A program made the position numbers and the translations under genes. This document shows positions 1 to 9,123 of a DNA stretch of 64,000 nt, piece by piece (within the stretch, counting starts at the first letter, position 1; each line of letters begins with the position of its first letter). Source of the DNA: Daejeonella oryzae DSM 19973 (GTDB taxonomy: Bacteria > Bacteroidota > Bacteroidia > Sphingobacteriales > Sphingobacteriaceae). The notes beneath the pieces were generated by a model that did not search any database, was not told the DNA's origin, and worked only from the letters and a program-made list of their open reading frames with translations. The DNA lies in assembly GCF_000422945.1 (NCBI RefSeq), contig NZ_AUHA01000003.1:558001-622000 (forward strand), read 5' to 3'.

Positions 1-121
1 CACGTAGGGCTGCTCGTCCGATGTTAGTGGGTAGGTCGTTAGATCATATCAGCAATGATATGGCTAGATAAATGATAGAAATACTGCTTCGGCGGTAACA
101 GAACCCGGCTTACAGGCTTGC
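1..121 (+). ncRNA. rnpB: RNase P RNA (3' portion, cut by window edge)
   Basis: This is the 3' part of the catalytic RNA of ribonuclease P, which matures tRNA 5' ends. It shows the conserved GGTAG segment, a GCTAGATAAATGA segment like the E. coli GCCTAGATGAATGA, and near the end ACAGAACCCGGCTTA, the near-invariant 3' core of bacterial RNase P RNA. A T-run (122-128) follows directly and probably marks the transcript end. The 5' half lies outside the window. Confidence 0.9.
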
Positions 122-193
122 TTTTTTTGAATACTTCAACCTGATAAAGACTTAGGTTATATTTAAACAATCATTATATTCGCAAAAAAAATT

Positions 194-216
194 ATGCCTT
201 CCCCTTGGGATGGCAT
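194..216. promoter_or_regulatory. Imperfect palindrome ahead of the sigma-54 regulator
   Basis: The arms ATGCC/GGCAT and TCCC/GGGA are separated by one T-T mismatch and a 3-nt centre, giving a 23-nt inverted repeat that ends 13 nt before the start codon at 230. There is no T-run, so it does not look like a terminator. It could be an operator or a 5'-UTR hairpin. A TATATTCG sequence at 175-182 differs by one base from the Bacteroidota -7 consensus TAnnTTTG and would place the palindrome around or just downstream of the transcription start. Confidence 0.45.
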
Positions 217-229
217 ACAAATTTAATGT

Positions 230-1618
230 ATGGCAAAAATCTTAATTATTGATGATGAGCGGGCAATTCGCAATACTTTACGTGAAATTCTGGAATACGA
301 AGATTACCAGGTAGATGATATTGATAATGGAATTGAAGGATTAGAACTCATCAGGAAAAATGGTTATGATCTTGTTCTATGCGACATTAAAATGAATAAA
401 ATGGATGGAATGGAAGTGCTTACAGAAAGCATGAACATTCATCCTGATTTGCCATTTATAATGATCTCCGGACATGGAACGGTAGAAACAGCCATTGAAG
501 CCAGTAAAAAGGGCGCTTATGATTTTATATCAAAACCACCCGATCTAAACCGTTTATTAATTACTGTCCGCAACGCCCTGGAACGCGGAAACCTGGTAAC
601 TGAAACTAAGGTTTTAAAAAGAAAAGTTAGCAAAACTCGCGAAATGCTGGGTCAATCCCCTGCGATTAGCCGCATTAAGGATACCATAGAACGTGTGGCA
701 CCAACTGATGCACGTGTTTTAGTTACCGGAGCCAATGGTAGCGGTAAAGAATTGGTAGCCCGATGGCTTCATGAGAAATCAAATCGTTGCAATGCACCGT
801 TAATAGAAGTCAATTGTGCTGCCATTCCTTCAGAATTAATTGAAAGTGAATTATTCGGACATGAAAAGGGATCTTTTACTTCAGCAGTAAAACAACGTTT
901 AGGAAAATTCGAATTAGCTAACGGTGGAACTTTATTTCTTGATGAAATTGGAGATATGAGTCTTTCTGCGCAGGCAAAAGTATTACGTGCATTGCAGGAA
1001 AATAAGGTTACACGGGTTGGAGGCGAAAAAGAGATTGATGTGGATGTACGTGTAATAGCTGCAACCAATAAGGATCTTCAGAAGGAAATTGAAGCTGGTA
1101 ATTTCCGTATGGATTTGTACCACCGTTTAAGTGTAATTTTAATTCATGTCCCTCATTTAACTGAGCGACAGGATGATATTCCAATAATTGCACAAAGTTT
1201 TTGTAATGAAATTTGTGGTGATTACGGAATTCCGGTTAAGACCATCAGTGATTCTGCAATGGAAGCATTAAAAGCTATGCCATGGACCGGAAACATTCGT
1301 GAATTAAGAAATATGATTGAACGATTAATCATATTGAGTGAGAAAGTTATTACAGATGCTGATGTAAGAAATTTTGCAAATCCGGCTTCTCCTGCAACTC
1401 CTGTTGCTCCTACTAATGGAACAGCAAGTCCGCAAACAAACTTTGATCAGTTCACCAATTTTCAGGAATATAAAGATTCGGCAGAACGCGATTACATTAA
1501 ATATAAACTTGAAAAAAACAATTGGAATGTATCAAAAACGGCTGATGATATCGAAATTCAGCGTAGTCATTTATACAGTAAGATTGAAAAATACGGCTTG
1601 AAAAGAGCTGAATTATAA
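230..1618 (+). CDS. Sigma-54-dependent response regulator (NtrC/AtoC family)
   Basis: This is a DNA-binding activator that, once phosphorylated by an unidentified sensor kinase, uses ATP to open sigma-54 promoters. The receiver domain (about 1-120) has acidic pocket D8/D9, phospho-acceptor D52 and K102. The AAA+ domain (about 140-380) has Walker A GANGSGKE at 167-174 and Walker B TLFLDEIG at 234-241. A Fis-like helix-turn-helix lies at about 433-460. The sigma-54 contact loop reads GSFTSA (214-219) instead of canonical GAFTGA; the key Thr is retained, and I believe this variant is common in Bacteroidota. No histidine kinase is adjacent, so its partner and targets are unknown. Full length at 462 aa; transcribed alone and closed by a terminator. 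Confidence 0.93.
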   Translation: MAKILIIDDERAIRNTLREILEYEDYQVDDIDNGIEGLELIRKNGYDLVLCDIKMNKMDGMEVLTESMNIHPDLPFIMISGHGTVETAIEASKKGAYDFISKPPDLNRLLITVRNALERGNLVTETKVLKRKVSKTREMLGQSPAISRIKDTIERVAPTDARVLVTGANGSGKELVARWLHEKSNRCNAPLIEVNCAAIPSELIESELFGHEKGSFTSAVKQRLGKFELANGGTLFLDEIGDMSLSAQAKVLRALQENKVTRVGGEKEIDVDVRVIAATNKDLQKEIEAGNFRMDLYHRLSVILIHVPHLTERQDDIPIIAQSFCNEICGDYGIPVKTISDSAMEALKAMPWTGNIRELRNMIERLIILSEKVITDADVRNFANPASPATPVAPTNGTASPQTNFDQFTNFQEYKDSAERDYIKYKLEKNNWNVSKTADDIEIQRSHLYSKIEKYGLKRAEL

Positions 1619-1642
1619 AAAAGCTATTTATACAAATAATTA

Positions 1643-1682
1643 CAAAAAATCCCGGTCACTTTAAGTGAACCGGGATTTTTTG
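1643..1682. terminator. Bidirectional rho-independent terminator
   Basis: An ATCCCGG arm pairs with CCGGGAT, extended by an A-run on the left and a T-run on the right, with an inner CACTT/AAGTG stem. It lies between the convergent sigma-54 regulator (+) and pntB (-) and can serve both. Confidence 0.85.
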
Positions 1683-1725
1683 TAATCCGTACCGATCAAA
1701 TTATTGAAGTGGCTATATAGTAAAT

Positions 1726-3129
1726 TTATACGCTCTTAATTTCTGCAACCAACTTTTGTAATACGTCTTTAGCATCGCCAAACAGCATAGAAGTTTTAGG
1801 ATCAAAAAATAGTGCATTCTCTATTCCGGCATAACCGGGCTTCATACTACGCTTATTAACTACTACCAATTTTGCAAGCTCAACATCTAATACGGGCATG
1901 CCATATATCGGAGATGAAGGATCTGATTTCGCGGCAGGGTTTACGACATCATTTGCGCCAAGAATTAGTACTACATCAGTTGAAGGAAATTGCTCGTTCG
2001 CTTGTTCCATTTCCTGCAGTTTGGCATAATCGACATCCGCTTCGGCCAGCAACACATTCATATGACCGGGCATACGACCGGCAACAGGATGAATGGCATA
2101 ACTAACCTCCACTCCTTTTTCAGATAAAACTTTTTCAAGTTCATGACAAACATGCTGAGCCTGAGCAACAGCAAGACCATAACCGGGTACGATAATTACT
2201 TTTTTAGCATAACTCATTACCACAGCAGTATCATTAATACTTATTTCTTTAATGTTTCCCTGATCTGAGAAACTACTGCTGCCGCTTTTTTGATTTACTC
2301 CAAATGAACCAATTAAAACATTGCTTAGCGGACGATTCATCGCTTTGCACATCAGAATGGTTAAGATGGTTCCGGCAGATCCCACCAAAATTCCTCCTGT
2401 CAGCATAACCGGATTATCATACAAAAAGCCTCCGCATGCGGCCGCTACTCCTGTAAAAGAGTTAAGTAAAGAAATTACAACAGGCATATCTGCACCACCT
2501 ATCGGCAAGACAAAAAATAGCCCGTATATTAATGATAAAGCGAGTACAGCATAAAATATATATCCAAGACCGACCGGCGTACTGAATATGTAATACGCAG
2601 ATGCAAGAATTATGAAAGCCAGAATTACAAGATTAACAATGTGCTGGCCGTTAAATGAGTAATCTTTAATCCGACCGTTTAGCTTTGCCCAGGCAACCAT
2701 ACTTCCTGCGAAAGAAACTGCTCCGATAATTAGTCCGGCGAAAATGATTAGCAAAGTAATATTCCCTGCAGGTTCTCCTGAATGATTGATATGGCCAAAT
2801 TCTACAACAGAAATAAGTGCGGCACAAGCCCCTCCCATACCGTTAAATAAACTAACCATCTCTGGCATTGCCGTCATTTTTACCTTTCGGGCGGCCATCG
2901 TGCCGGCTACAGTACCAATAAACAAACCCGCAAAAATCCATGCATAATTACTAAGTTTTAGTCCGTTTTCCTGATATAAAAATATAGTTCCAAAGATGGC
3001 TATAGCCATACCTGCAGCGGCAATCAGATTACCTTTTCTTGCAGTTTCTGGATGGCTTAACATTTTTAGTCCGATTATGAAGGTTACCGAACCGATGAGG
3101 TAGCAAATTGTAAGTATGTTTATTTCCAT
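1726..3129 (-). CDS. pntB: NAD(P) transhydrogenase, beta subunit
   Basis: This is the beta subunit of the proton-translocating transhydrogenase of the inner membrane, which moves hydride between NADH and NADP+ coupled to proton flow. The first ~290 residues hold about nine hydrophobic segments. The C-terminal NADP(H)-binding domain starts near residue 310 with the GYGLAVAQAQ fingerprint and contains GANDVVNPAA. Length (467 aa) is normal for PntB. It is the last gene of the order pntA1-pntA2-pntB, the split three-gene arrangement known from Rhodospirillum rubrum, in contrast to the two-gene form of E. coli. Confidence 0.96.
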   Translation of the reverse strand: MEINILTICYLIGSVTFIIGLKMLSHPETARKGNLIAAAGMAIAIFGTIFLYQENGLKLSNYAWIFAGLFIGTVAGTMAARKVKMTAMPEMVSLFNGMGGACAALISVVEFGHINHSGEPAGNITLLIIFAGLIIGAVSFAGSMVAWAKLNGRIKDYSFNGQHIVNLVILAFIILASAYYIFSTPVGLGYIFYAVLALSLIYGLFFVLPIGGADMPVVISLLNSFTGVAAACGGFLYDNPVMLTGGILVGSAGTILTILMCKAMNRPLSNVLIGSFGVNQKSGSSSFSDQGNIKEISINDTAVVMSYAKKVIIVPGYGLAVAQAQHVCHELEKVLSEKGVEVSYAIHPVAGRMPGHMNVLLAEADVDYAKLQEMEQANEQFPSTDVVLILGANDVVNPAAKSDPSSPIYGMPVLDVELAKLVVVNKRSMKPGYAGIENALFFDPKTSMLFGDAKDVLQKLVAEIKSV

Positions 3130-3152
3130 ATTTTTTTCTTAATCGGGATGAA

Positions 3153-3461
3153 TTATTTCTTCTTTTTAAACATTTCCAACATTCTGTCGGTAACCACAAA
3201 ACCTCCCACCACATTCAGAGTTCCTAAAATCACTGCTAAAAATCCTAAAATTAAAGCCAGATAATTATCAGATTCGGCCTTGCCCATCACGATGATTGCT
3301 CCGATAATTACAACTCCGTGAATGGCATTTGCACCGCTCATTAAAGGAGTGTGCAATACACTGGGTACCCGGCCAATCACCTCTATTCCTAAAAAAATAC
3401 TGAGAATTACGATATAGATCATCTGCTGATGTATTGTAAACCAATTTAAAAGCTCTTCCAT
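3153..3461 (-). CDS. pntA2: NAD(P) transhydrogenase, alpha subunit 2 (membrane part)
   Basis: This 102-residue protein has three predicted membrane helices and corresponds to the C-terminal membrane part of E. coli PntA. It contains the HTPLMSGANAIHG segment conserved at the start of the alpha-subunit membrane domain. Only 7 nt separate it from pntA1 upstream, and 23 nt from pntB downstream, so the three genes form one transcription unit. It should assemble with PntB to form the proton channel. Confidence 0.93.
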   Translation of the reverse strand: MEELLNWFTIHQQMIYIVILSIFLGIEVIGRVPSVLHTPLMSGANAIHGVVIIGAIIVMGKAESDNYLALILGFLAVILGTLNVVGGFVVTDRMLEMFKKKK

Positions 3462-3468
3462 AGTTATT

Positions 3469-4602
3469 TTAATTTATCTGATCTTTTAGAGATTGTTTCA
3501 CTCTGTCATTTATAATCTCACCCTGGTGTGTAATACATGCACCCTTTACAAGGTCATCTTCAAAATTTAAATTAAGTAAACCATCTTTAAGAATTAATTG
3601 CAGGAAATTAAAAACATTTTTCCCGTATAATTTACTGGCATCGGCGGGCATTCCTGAAGCCAGGTTTGAATTGCCTGTAATACTAACCTGATTGAAAATA
3701 ACAGTCTCATTATTTTTGGTTTTAGCGGTATTACCACCTGTAGAAGCTGCCAGGTCAATAATTAAGGAACCGGGTTTCATTTTTTCTAGAATATCCTCAG
3801 TAATTAGTATCGGCGCTTTTCTTCCGGGTATTTGGGCAGTGGTAATGATTACATCTGCTTTAACAGATGCTTCAGAAATACGCTCCTGTTGCTTGCGCTG
3901 ATAATCTTCTGTTTGTTCTACAGCATAACCTCCAGCAGATGAGGCATCGGCGGCACCTTCTACTTCTATAAATTTGGCCCCCAAACTCATTACCTCTTCT
4001 TTAACCGTGGGCCGTGTGTCAAAAACTTCTACTACTGCTCCTAAACGGCGGGCGGTTGCAATAGCTTGTAATCCGGCAACACCGGCACCCAGAATAAGAA
4101 CTTTTGCTGGAGCAATGCTTCCGGCGGCAGTCATCAGCATGGGGAAATATTTAGGAAGATGCAATGCAGCCATTAATACGGCACGGTAACCGGCAATATT
4201 AGCCTGAGAACTTAATACATCCATTGTCTGGGCTCTGGTTGTTCTGGGCAGCATGTCTAAACTGAAAGTGCTCAAACCATTAGAAGTCCAGCTATTCACC
4301 AGATCATTCTGAGCGAGCGGAAAATAAGTACCAATAAGCACCGCATCTTTATTAAGCAGGCTGGTTTCTTCTGTGCTTAAAGGGTGTATGCAAAGCACTA
4401 TTTCACAGTTTTTTAAAATTTCCTCCCTGCTTACTATTTCAGCTCCTTCTTCCCGATACTGTTCATCAGAAACAAATGCTTTCGAACCGCTACCTGCCTC
4501 TACTGCTACATTGATATTATGTTTTTTTAGCTGGTTGATATTTCCTGGCAACAAAGAAACCCTTGATTCATAAGATGGCTCACACAAAATTCCTATAGTC
4601 AT
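3469..4602 (-). CDS. pntA1: NAD(P) transhydrogenase, alpha subunit 1 (NAD(H)-binding)
   Basis: This is the soluble NAD(H)-binding domain I of transhydrogenase, related to alanine dehydrogenase. The N-terminal half matches the AlaDh/PNT N domain. The Rossmann motif GAGVAG is at 172-177, followed by the acidic EVFDTRP strand. At 377 aa it ends where the membrane part begins in fused PntA proteins, which confirms the split. It is the first gene of the operon. The ~190 bp upstream to the divergent lepA is AT-rich, and I saw no clear promoter element on the minus strand. Confidence 0.94.
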   Translation of the reverse strand: MTIGILCEPSYESRVSLLPGNINQLKKHNINVAVEAGSGSKAFVSDEQYREEGAEIVSREEILKNCEIVLCIHPLSTEETSLLNKDAVLIGTYFPLAQNDLVNSWTSNGLSTFSLDMLPRTTRAQTMDVLSSQANIAGYRAVLMAALHLPKYFPMLMTAAGSIAPAKVLILGAGVAGLQAIATARRLGAVVEVFDTRPTVKEEVMSLGAKFIEVEGAADASSAGGYAVEQTEDYQRKQQERISEASVKADVIITTAQIPGRKAPILITEDILEKMKPGSLIIDLAASTGGNTAKTKNNETVIFNQVSITGNSNLASGMPADASKLYGKNVFNFLQLILKDGLLNLNFEDDLVKGACITHQGEIINDRVKQSLKDQIN

Positions 4603-4779
4603 TTACATTAAATGTTATGGTAAGCTTCTAAAATAATGAAAAGAATCTAGGGAGTGGTGAATAGCTGAAATATAATATGCAACAAGATGCTGAATATTAT
4701 TCATTGAGCCTGTAATTATAACTTATATAATTATTAAGCCTCCTGCAATACTTATACTGATTTTTTGACCGCAAAAAAC

Positions 4780-4787
4780 TATCTTTG
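4780..4787 (+). promoter_or_regulatory. Bacteroidota -7 element (TAnnTTTG) of lepA
   Basis: TATCTTTG matches the TAnnTTTG consensus exactly and ends only 8 nt before the lepA ATG, which implies a very short or absent 5' leader. I found no TTG at the expected -33 distance. Confidence 0.55.
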
Positions 4788-4795
4788 CGCTTCGG

Positions 4796-6583
4796 ATGAA
4801 GCATATACGTAACTTTTGCATTATTGCACACATCGATCACGGTAAGAGTACTTTAGCTGATCGATTATTAGAATACACAAATACAATTACCCAACGCGAA
4901 GCTCAGGCTCAGTTGCTGGATGATATGGATTTAGAACGCGAACGCGGAATTACCATAAAAAGCCATGCCATTCAGATGGATTATATTCAGGATGGACAGC
5001 CTTATATTTTGAATCTGATAGATACCCCGGGACACGTCGATTTTTCATATGAAGTATCCCGTTCTATTGCAGCCTGCGAAGGAGCGCTGCTAATTGTTGA
5101 TGCCTCTCAGGGAATTCAGGCGCAGACAATTTCAAATCTATATCTAGCTTTGGAGCATGATCTTGAAATAATCCCAATCCTCAATAAAATGGATCTTCCC
5201 GGTGCAATGCCAGAGGAAGTGAAAGATCAGATTATTGAACTGATTGGTTGTAAACGCGAAGATATTATTCCTGCATCCGGTAAAACCGGAATGGGTGTTC
5301 ATGATATATTAAGAGCTATCGTAGAGCGGGTTCCCGCTCCAAAAGGAAATCCGGAAGGTGAATTACAAGCTTTGATCTTTGATTCTGTATTTGATTCCTT
5401 TAGGGGAATTGTGGCCTACTTTAAGGTTTTAAACGGAGAAATCCGTAAAAAAGATAAAGTAAAATTTGTTGCTACTGGCAAAGAATATATTGCCGAAGAA
5501 GTAGGAACATTAAAGCTGAAGCAATTACCTAAGGATGTGATCAAAACCGGCGATGTTGGTTATATCATTTCAGGTATTAAAGAAGCCCGGGAAGTAAAAG
5601 TTGGAGATACAATTACTCATAAAGATCGTCCAAGTAAGGAAGCAATCAGAGGATTTGAGGAAGTTAAGCCGATGGTATTTGCAGGTATTTACCCTGTAGA
5701 TACAGATGAATATGAAGAGCTGCGTGAAGCAATGCATAAATTGCAGCTAAACGATGCTTCCATTGTTTTCGAACCCGAATCTTCTGCAGCCTTAGGATTT
5801 GGTTTCCGATGCGGTTTCCTTGGAATGCTCCACATGGAAATTATCCAGGAACGTTTAGAACGCGAATTTGACATGACGGTTATTACAACCGTACCCAACG
5901 TATCTTACAAAGCTTTTACAACGAAAGGCGAAGAAATACATGTCAATAATCCTTCTGACTTGCCTGATCCGAGTAAACTGGAGTATGTTGAAGAACCTTT
6001 TATAAAGGCAAACATTATTACCAAGTCTGAATTTGTAGGACCTGTGATGTCACTTTGTATTCAGAAAAGGGGAGCAATTGTAAACCAGTCTTATCTCACA
6101 TCCGACCGTGTAGAACTTGTTTTTGAGATTCCGATGGGTGAAATCGTTTTCGATTTTTACGATCGCTTAAAAACCATTTCCAAAGGTTACGCCTCATTTG
6201 ATTATCATCAGATAGGTTATCGCCAGTCAGATCTGGTTCGTTTGGATATTCGTTTAAACGGCGAACCTGTGGATGCATTATCCTCTTTAATTCACCGCAG
6301 TAATTCATATGATTTTGGTAAGAGAATTTGCGAAAAGTTACGTGAATTAATTCCGCGTCAGCAATTTGAGATCATTATTCAGGCATCTATTGGCGCTAAG
6401 ATCATAGCCCGCGAAACTGTTAAAGCCTTGCGGAAAGACGTTACGGCAAAATGTTATGGTGGTGATATCTCGCGTAAGCGGAAATTACTTGAAAAACAGA
6501 AAAAAGGTAAAAAACGTATGCGTCAGGTTGGTAACGTGGAAATTCCGCAATCAGCATTCATGGCGGTTTTAAAATTAGATTGA
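4796..6583 (+). CDS. lepA: Elongation factor 4 (back-translocating GTPase)
   Basis: EF4 is a ribosome-binding GTPase that acts on stalled or mistranslocated ribosomes. The G1 loop AHIDHGKST starts at residue 12, with the DTPGH and NKMD motifs following. Domain order is that of LepA: G domain, domain II, EF-G-like domains III/V and the LepA-specific C-terminal domain with its basic tail ([18 protein letters not shown]). Length (595 aa) is typical. folD follows 59 nt downstream on the same strand. Confidence 0.97.
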   Translation: MKHIRNFCIIAHIDHGKSTLADRLLEYTNTITQREAQAQLLDDMDLERERGITIKSHAIQMDYIQDGQPYILNLIDTPGHVDFSYEVSRSIAACEGALLIVDASQGIQAQTISNLYLALEHDLEIIPILNKMDLPGAMPEEVKDQIIELIGCKREDIIPASGKTGMGVHDILRAIVERVPAPKGNPEGELQALIFDSVFDSFRGIVAYFKVLNGEIRKKDKVKFVATGKEYIAEEVGTLKLKQLPKDVIKTGDVGYIISGIKEAREVKVGDTITHKDRPSKEAIRGFEEVKPMVFAGIYPVDTDEYEELREAMHKLQLNDASIVFEPESSAALGFGFRCGFLGMLHMEIIQERLEREFDMTVITTVPNVSYKAFTTKGEEIHVNNPSDLPDPSKLEYVEEPFIKANIITKSEFVGPVMSLCIQKRGAIVNQSYLTSDRVELVFEIPMGEIVFDFYDRLKTISKGYASFDYHQIGYRQSDLVRLDIRLNGEPVDALSSLIHRSNSYDFGKRICEKLRELIPRQQFEIIIQASIGAKIIARETVKALRKDVTAKCYGGDISRKRKLLEKQKKGKKRMRQVGNVEIPQSAFMAVLKLD

Positions 6584-6642
6584 TAAATTGGAGATCAAAG
6601 AGATTATACAATCTCAAATTTCGATACTCATAATTAAAAAAA

Positions 6643-7524
6643 ATGCAACTACTCGACGGGAAATTTGTATCTGAAAAACTGAAGCAGGAAATTGCTCTTG
6701 AAGCAGCCGAAATTCTTGAAAGAACCGGACGCAAACCTCATCTGGTTGCAATTTTGGTTGGTAACGATGGTGGAAGTGAAACCTACGTAGCCAGCAAAAT
6801 GAGAAACTGCGAAAAAGTAGGCTTTAACTCTACCCTTATTTTTTATGAAAATACAGTTACCGAAGCCGAAGTATTAAATAAAATTGAAGCGATTAACGTT
6901 GATCCGGATATTGATGGATTAATTGTGCAGTTACCTCTGCCCAATCATATTGATCCTGAAAAAATTACCGAGAAAATAAATTACAGGAAGGATGTGGATG
7001 GATTTCATCCAATTAATTTGGGGCGGATGCAGCGAAATCTTCCCTCGTTCATACCGGCTACGCCTTACGGAATTACGTTGATGCTTCAGGAATACGGAAT
7101 TCAAACCGCAGGAAAGCATTGTGTTGTAATTGGAAGAAGCAATATTGTAGGTTCTCCAATGAGTATACTCATGGCTCAAAACAGCTCTACAGGTAATTGC
7201 ACCGTAACTTTGTGTCATAGTAAAACACCTGATATTAAGAAATTTACCCTTGATGCAGATATTTTGATTGTTGCTATTGGTAAGAAAAATTTTATTACTG
7301 CCGATATGGTTAAGGATGGAGCAGTTGTAATTGATGTTGGGATGAACAGAGAAATTTCTGCAACTACTAAATCAGGATACAAACTTTACGGAGATGTAGA
7401 TTTTGAAAATGTTGCCCCAAAATGTTCTTATATAACGCCTGTACCTGGTGGAGTTGGATTAATGACTATAGTCGGATTACTTAAAAATACTCTGGCATCT
7501 GCAAAAAGGGAGATTTACAAATAA
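6643..7524 (+). CDS. folD: Methylenetetrahydrofolate dehydrogenase / cyclohydrolase
   Basis: This bifunctional cytosolic enzyme interconverts 5,10-methylene-, methenyl- and 10-formyl-tetrahydrofolate using NADP+. The catalytic YVASK segment (Y48, K52), the PLPNHI loop, the KDVDGFHP motif and the Rossmann signature [11 protein letters not shown] are present, with TPVPGGVG near the C-terminus. Length (293 aa) is normal. It probably shares a transcript with lepA. Confidence 0.97.
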   Translation: MQLLDGKFVSEKLKQEIALEAAEILERTGRKPHLVAILVGNDGGSETYVASKMRNCEKVGFNSTLIFYENTVTEAEVLNKIEAINVDPDIDGLIVQLPLPNHIDPEKITEKINYRKDVDGFHPINLGRMQRNLPSFIPATPYGITLMLQEYGIQTAGKHCVVIGRSNIVGSPMSILMAQNSSTGNCTVTLCHSKTPDIKKFTLDADILIVAIGKKNFITADMVKDGAVVIDVGMNREISATTKSGYKLYGDVDFENVAPKCSYITPVPGGVGLMTIVGLLKNTLASAKREIYK

Positions 7525-7549
7525 TCATATTTTGATTACAGGGTATTAT

Positions 7550-7987
7550 TTATAAATCCAGATAAGATTCCGGAATAGATAAATCCGGACTTTCATCTTT
7601 CCAGATCATAGATGTAATCAACCATTTTCCATGAACATTTAGGTATTGAATATAATTGACGCCCTGTTTCCACTTACCGTTGGAGATAGCAGATGAAGTA
7701 TATTCATATACACTTATTCTTTGAGCAATTATTCCAAATATTTCTGTTTGGTCAGATATTTCCTGCTGGGTAAAATGGGTGGCATTCCCTGATTCAATTT
7801 GCGCCATCAGCGAATGCGAAAAGGTTTGAACCGTAAAATCTAATACCTGATCGAAATTTGCATTAATAAGTTTCCCGTCTCCAAAAAACAATTCTTTAAG
7901 CTGATCTAAATTTGGGAAGTGTTCCGTATTAAAGCTGATGCTCTGATAAAAGCGTTCTGTTAAATGATCAATTTCCTGAATAGTCAT
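7550..7987 (-). CDS. NTF2/SnoaL-like hypothetical protein
   Basis: A 145-residue soluble protein without signal peptide. The pattern resembles NTF2-like/SnoaL-like small alpha+beta barrels: an N-terminal helix (MTIQEIDHLTERFYQSI), a central FGIIAQRISVYEYTS strand, and C-terminal strands with GKWLITSMIWKDE. Such folds are often small enzymes or ligand binders, but no catalytic pair can be assigned here. Its start overlaps the end of the upstream Rieske gene by 4 nt (ATGA), indicating translational coupling and perhaps a shared function. Confidence 0.6.
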   Translation of the reverse strand: MTIQEIDHLTERFYQSISFNTEHFPNLDQLKELFFGDGKLINANFDQVLDFTVQTFSHSLMAQIESGNATHFTQQEISDQTEIFGIIAQRISVYEYTSSAISNGKWKQGVNYIQYLNVHGKWLITSMIWKDESPDLSIPESYLDL

Positions 7988-8334
7988 AATCGAAATAGTT
8001 TTTTAAAAAATGTCCACTTCTCTTTAAAACCGATATAAATCCCGTCTTCCAAAACCTTAACAGGATAGGTTGTCAGATAGTCTCCCTGACCTTCTGCTCC
8101 CCGACCCGTTTCAAGGTCGTATTCATAACGATGGTAAGAGCAAATAAGTTTTTTTTCTTTACAAAAGCCTAAAGTGAGATCAGCGCCGGCATGAGGACAG
8201 CGATTCTGCACCGCAAAGAATTCCTGGTTGACTTTAACAACGCAAAATTTACGACCCTCAACTTGAAGTAGTTTAATAAAGTTGGGCTCATTTAAAACTT
8301 CTAATGAAAAAATCCGAAACCATTTAAGCGGCAT
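7984..8334 (-). CDS. Rieske [2Fe-2S] ferredoxin-type protein
   Basis: A 116-residue single-domain Rieske protein. The cluster ligands are visible as CPH (C46, H48) and CSYH (C65, H68), the CxH...CxxH arrangement of dioxygenase-type and nitrite-reductase small-subunit-like Rieske ferredoxins. There is no membrane anchor or signal peptide, so it should be a cytosolic electron carrier. Its only neighbour in the unit is the NTF2-like protein, and no oxygenase is nearby. The redox partner is unknown. Confidence 0.85.
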   Translation of the reverse strand: MPLKWFRIFSLEVLNEPNFIKLLQVEGRKFCVVKVNQEFFAVQNRCPHAGADLTLGFCKEKKLICSYHRYEYDLETGRGAEGQGDYLTTYPVKVLEDGIYIGFKEKWTFFKKLFRL

Positions 8335-8446
8335 AACCTGATAGTTAATCTGTAATTCTGAATTGTCAGTTCCATCAAACCTGGATTAAACTGTCAAAAC
8401 CGTGTCTCAATTAAGTAATTGGCGTACACCATTCTATTAATGTACC

Positions 8447-8454
8447 TATATTTG
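8447..8454 (+). promoter_or_regulatory. Bacteroidota -7 element (TAnnTTTG) of queE
   Basis: TATATTTG is an exact match 16 nt before the queE ATG. A TTG at 8419-8421 lies 25 nt upstream, slightly more than the usual 17-23 nt. No preQ1-riboswitch-like structure was recognised in the leader. Confidence 0.55.
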
Positions 8455-8470
8455 CAGCCTAAATTACACA

Positions 8471-9094
8471 ATGGCACATCAAATCCCAGCAGACGGCACT
8501 TTATTACCTTTAATGGAAGAATTTTACACAATTCAGGGTGAAGGATTTCATTCAGGTAAAGCAGCATATTTTATTCGCCTTGGCGGATGCGATGTAGGCT
8601 GTCATTGGTGTGATGTAAAGGAAAGCTGGGATGCAGAACTTCATCCGCTAACATCTGCAGATCAAATCATAGAAAATGCGGGCATGTATCCCGGAAAAGC
8701 GGTTGTTATTACAGGTGGCGAGCCTTTAATCTACAATTTGGATTATCTTACAAAAGGCTTGCAGCAAAGAGGTATTAAAACTTTTATTGAAACGTCGGGA
8801 GCCTACCCTCTTTCCGGATCATGGGACTGGATCTGTTTATCCCCCAAAAAATTTAAAGGTCCAAAAGCAGAAGTTGCCCAGGTTGCCGGAGAATTAAAGG
8901 TAATTATTTTTAATAAAAGTGATTTTGCCTGGGCAGAGGAAAATTCAAAACTAGTTTCGGAAGACTGTAAACTATATTTACAGCCTGAATGGTCAAAGGC
9001 AGATATCATTACTCCCTTGATTATAGACTACGTTAAAAATAATCCCAGATGGGAAATATCATTGCAAACTCATAAGTATTTGAACATTCCCTGA
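8471..9094 (+). CDS. queE: 7-carboxy-7-deazaguanine synthase
   Basis: This radical-SAM enzyme converts 6-carboxytetrahydropterin to 7-carboxy-7-deazaguanine in queuosine biosynthesis. The cluster-binding motif is C40-x3-C44-x2-C47 (CDVGCHWC), as in Bacteroidota QueE proteins. Other QueE hallmarks are the N-terminal EEFYTIQGEGFHSGKAAYF segment and VVITGGEPL. Length (207 aa) is typical. No other queuosine genes are nearby. Confidence 0.93.
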   Translation: MAHQIPADGTLLPLMEEFYTIQGEGFHSGKAAYFIRLGGCDVGCHWCDVKESWDAELHPLTSADQIIENAGMYPGKAVVITGGEPLIYNLDYLTKGLQQRGIKTFIETSGAYPLSGSWDWICLSPKKFKGPKAEVAQVAGELKVIIFNKSDFAWAEENSKLVSEDCKLYLQPEWSKADIITPLIIDYVKNNPRWEISLQTHKYLNIP

Positions 9095-9123
9095 TATTAG
9101 TTGTTACAACTTATATTTAAAGA

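Noticed and set aside
212-226. Possible sigma-54 promoter before the sigma-54 regulator gene (GGCAT...TTTA)
   Set aside because: The GC doublet of the -12 box is absent and the spacing does not fit TGGCAC-N5-TTGC.
8335-8470. Possible preQ1 riboswitch in front of queE
   Set aside because: The 136-bp gap shows no short pseudoknot pattern or ribosome-site sequestration typical of preQ1 switches.
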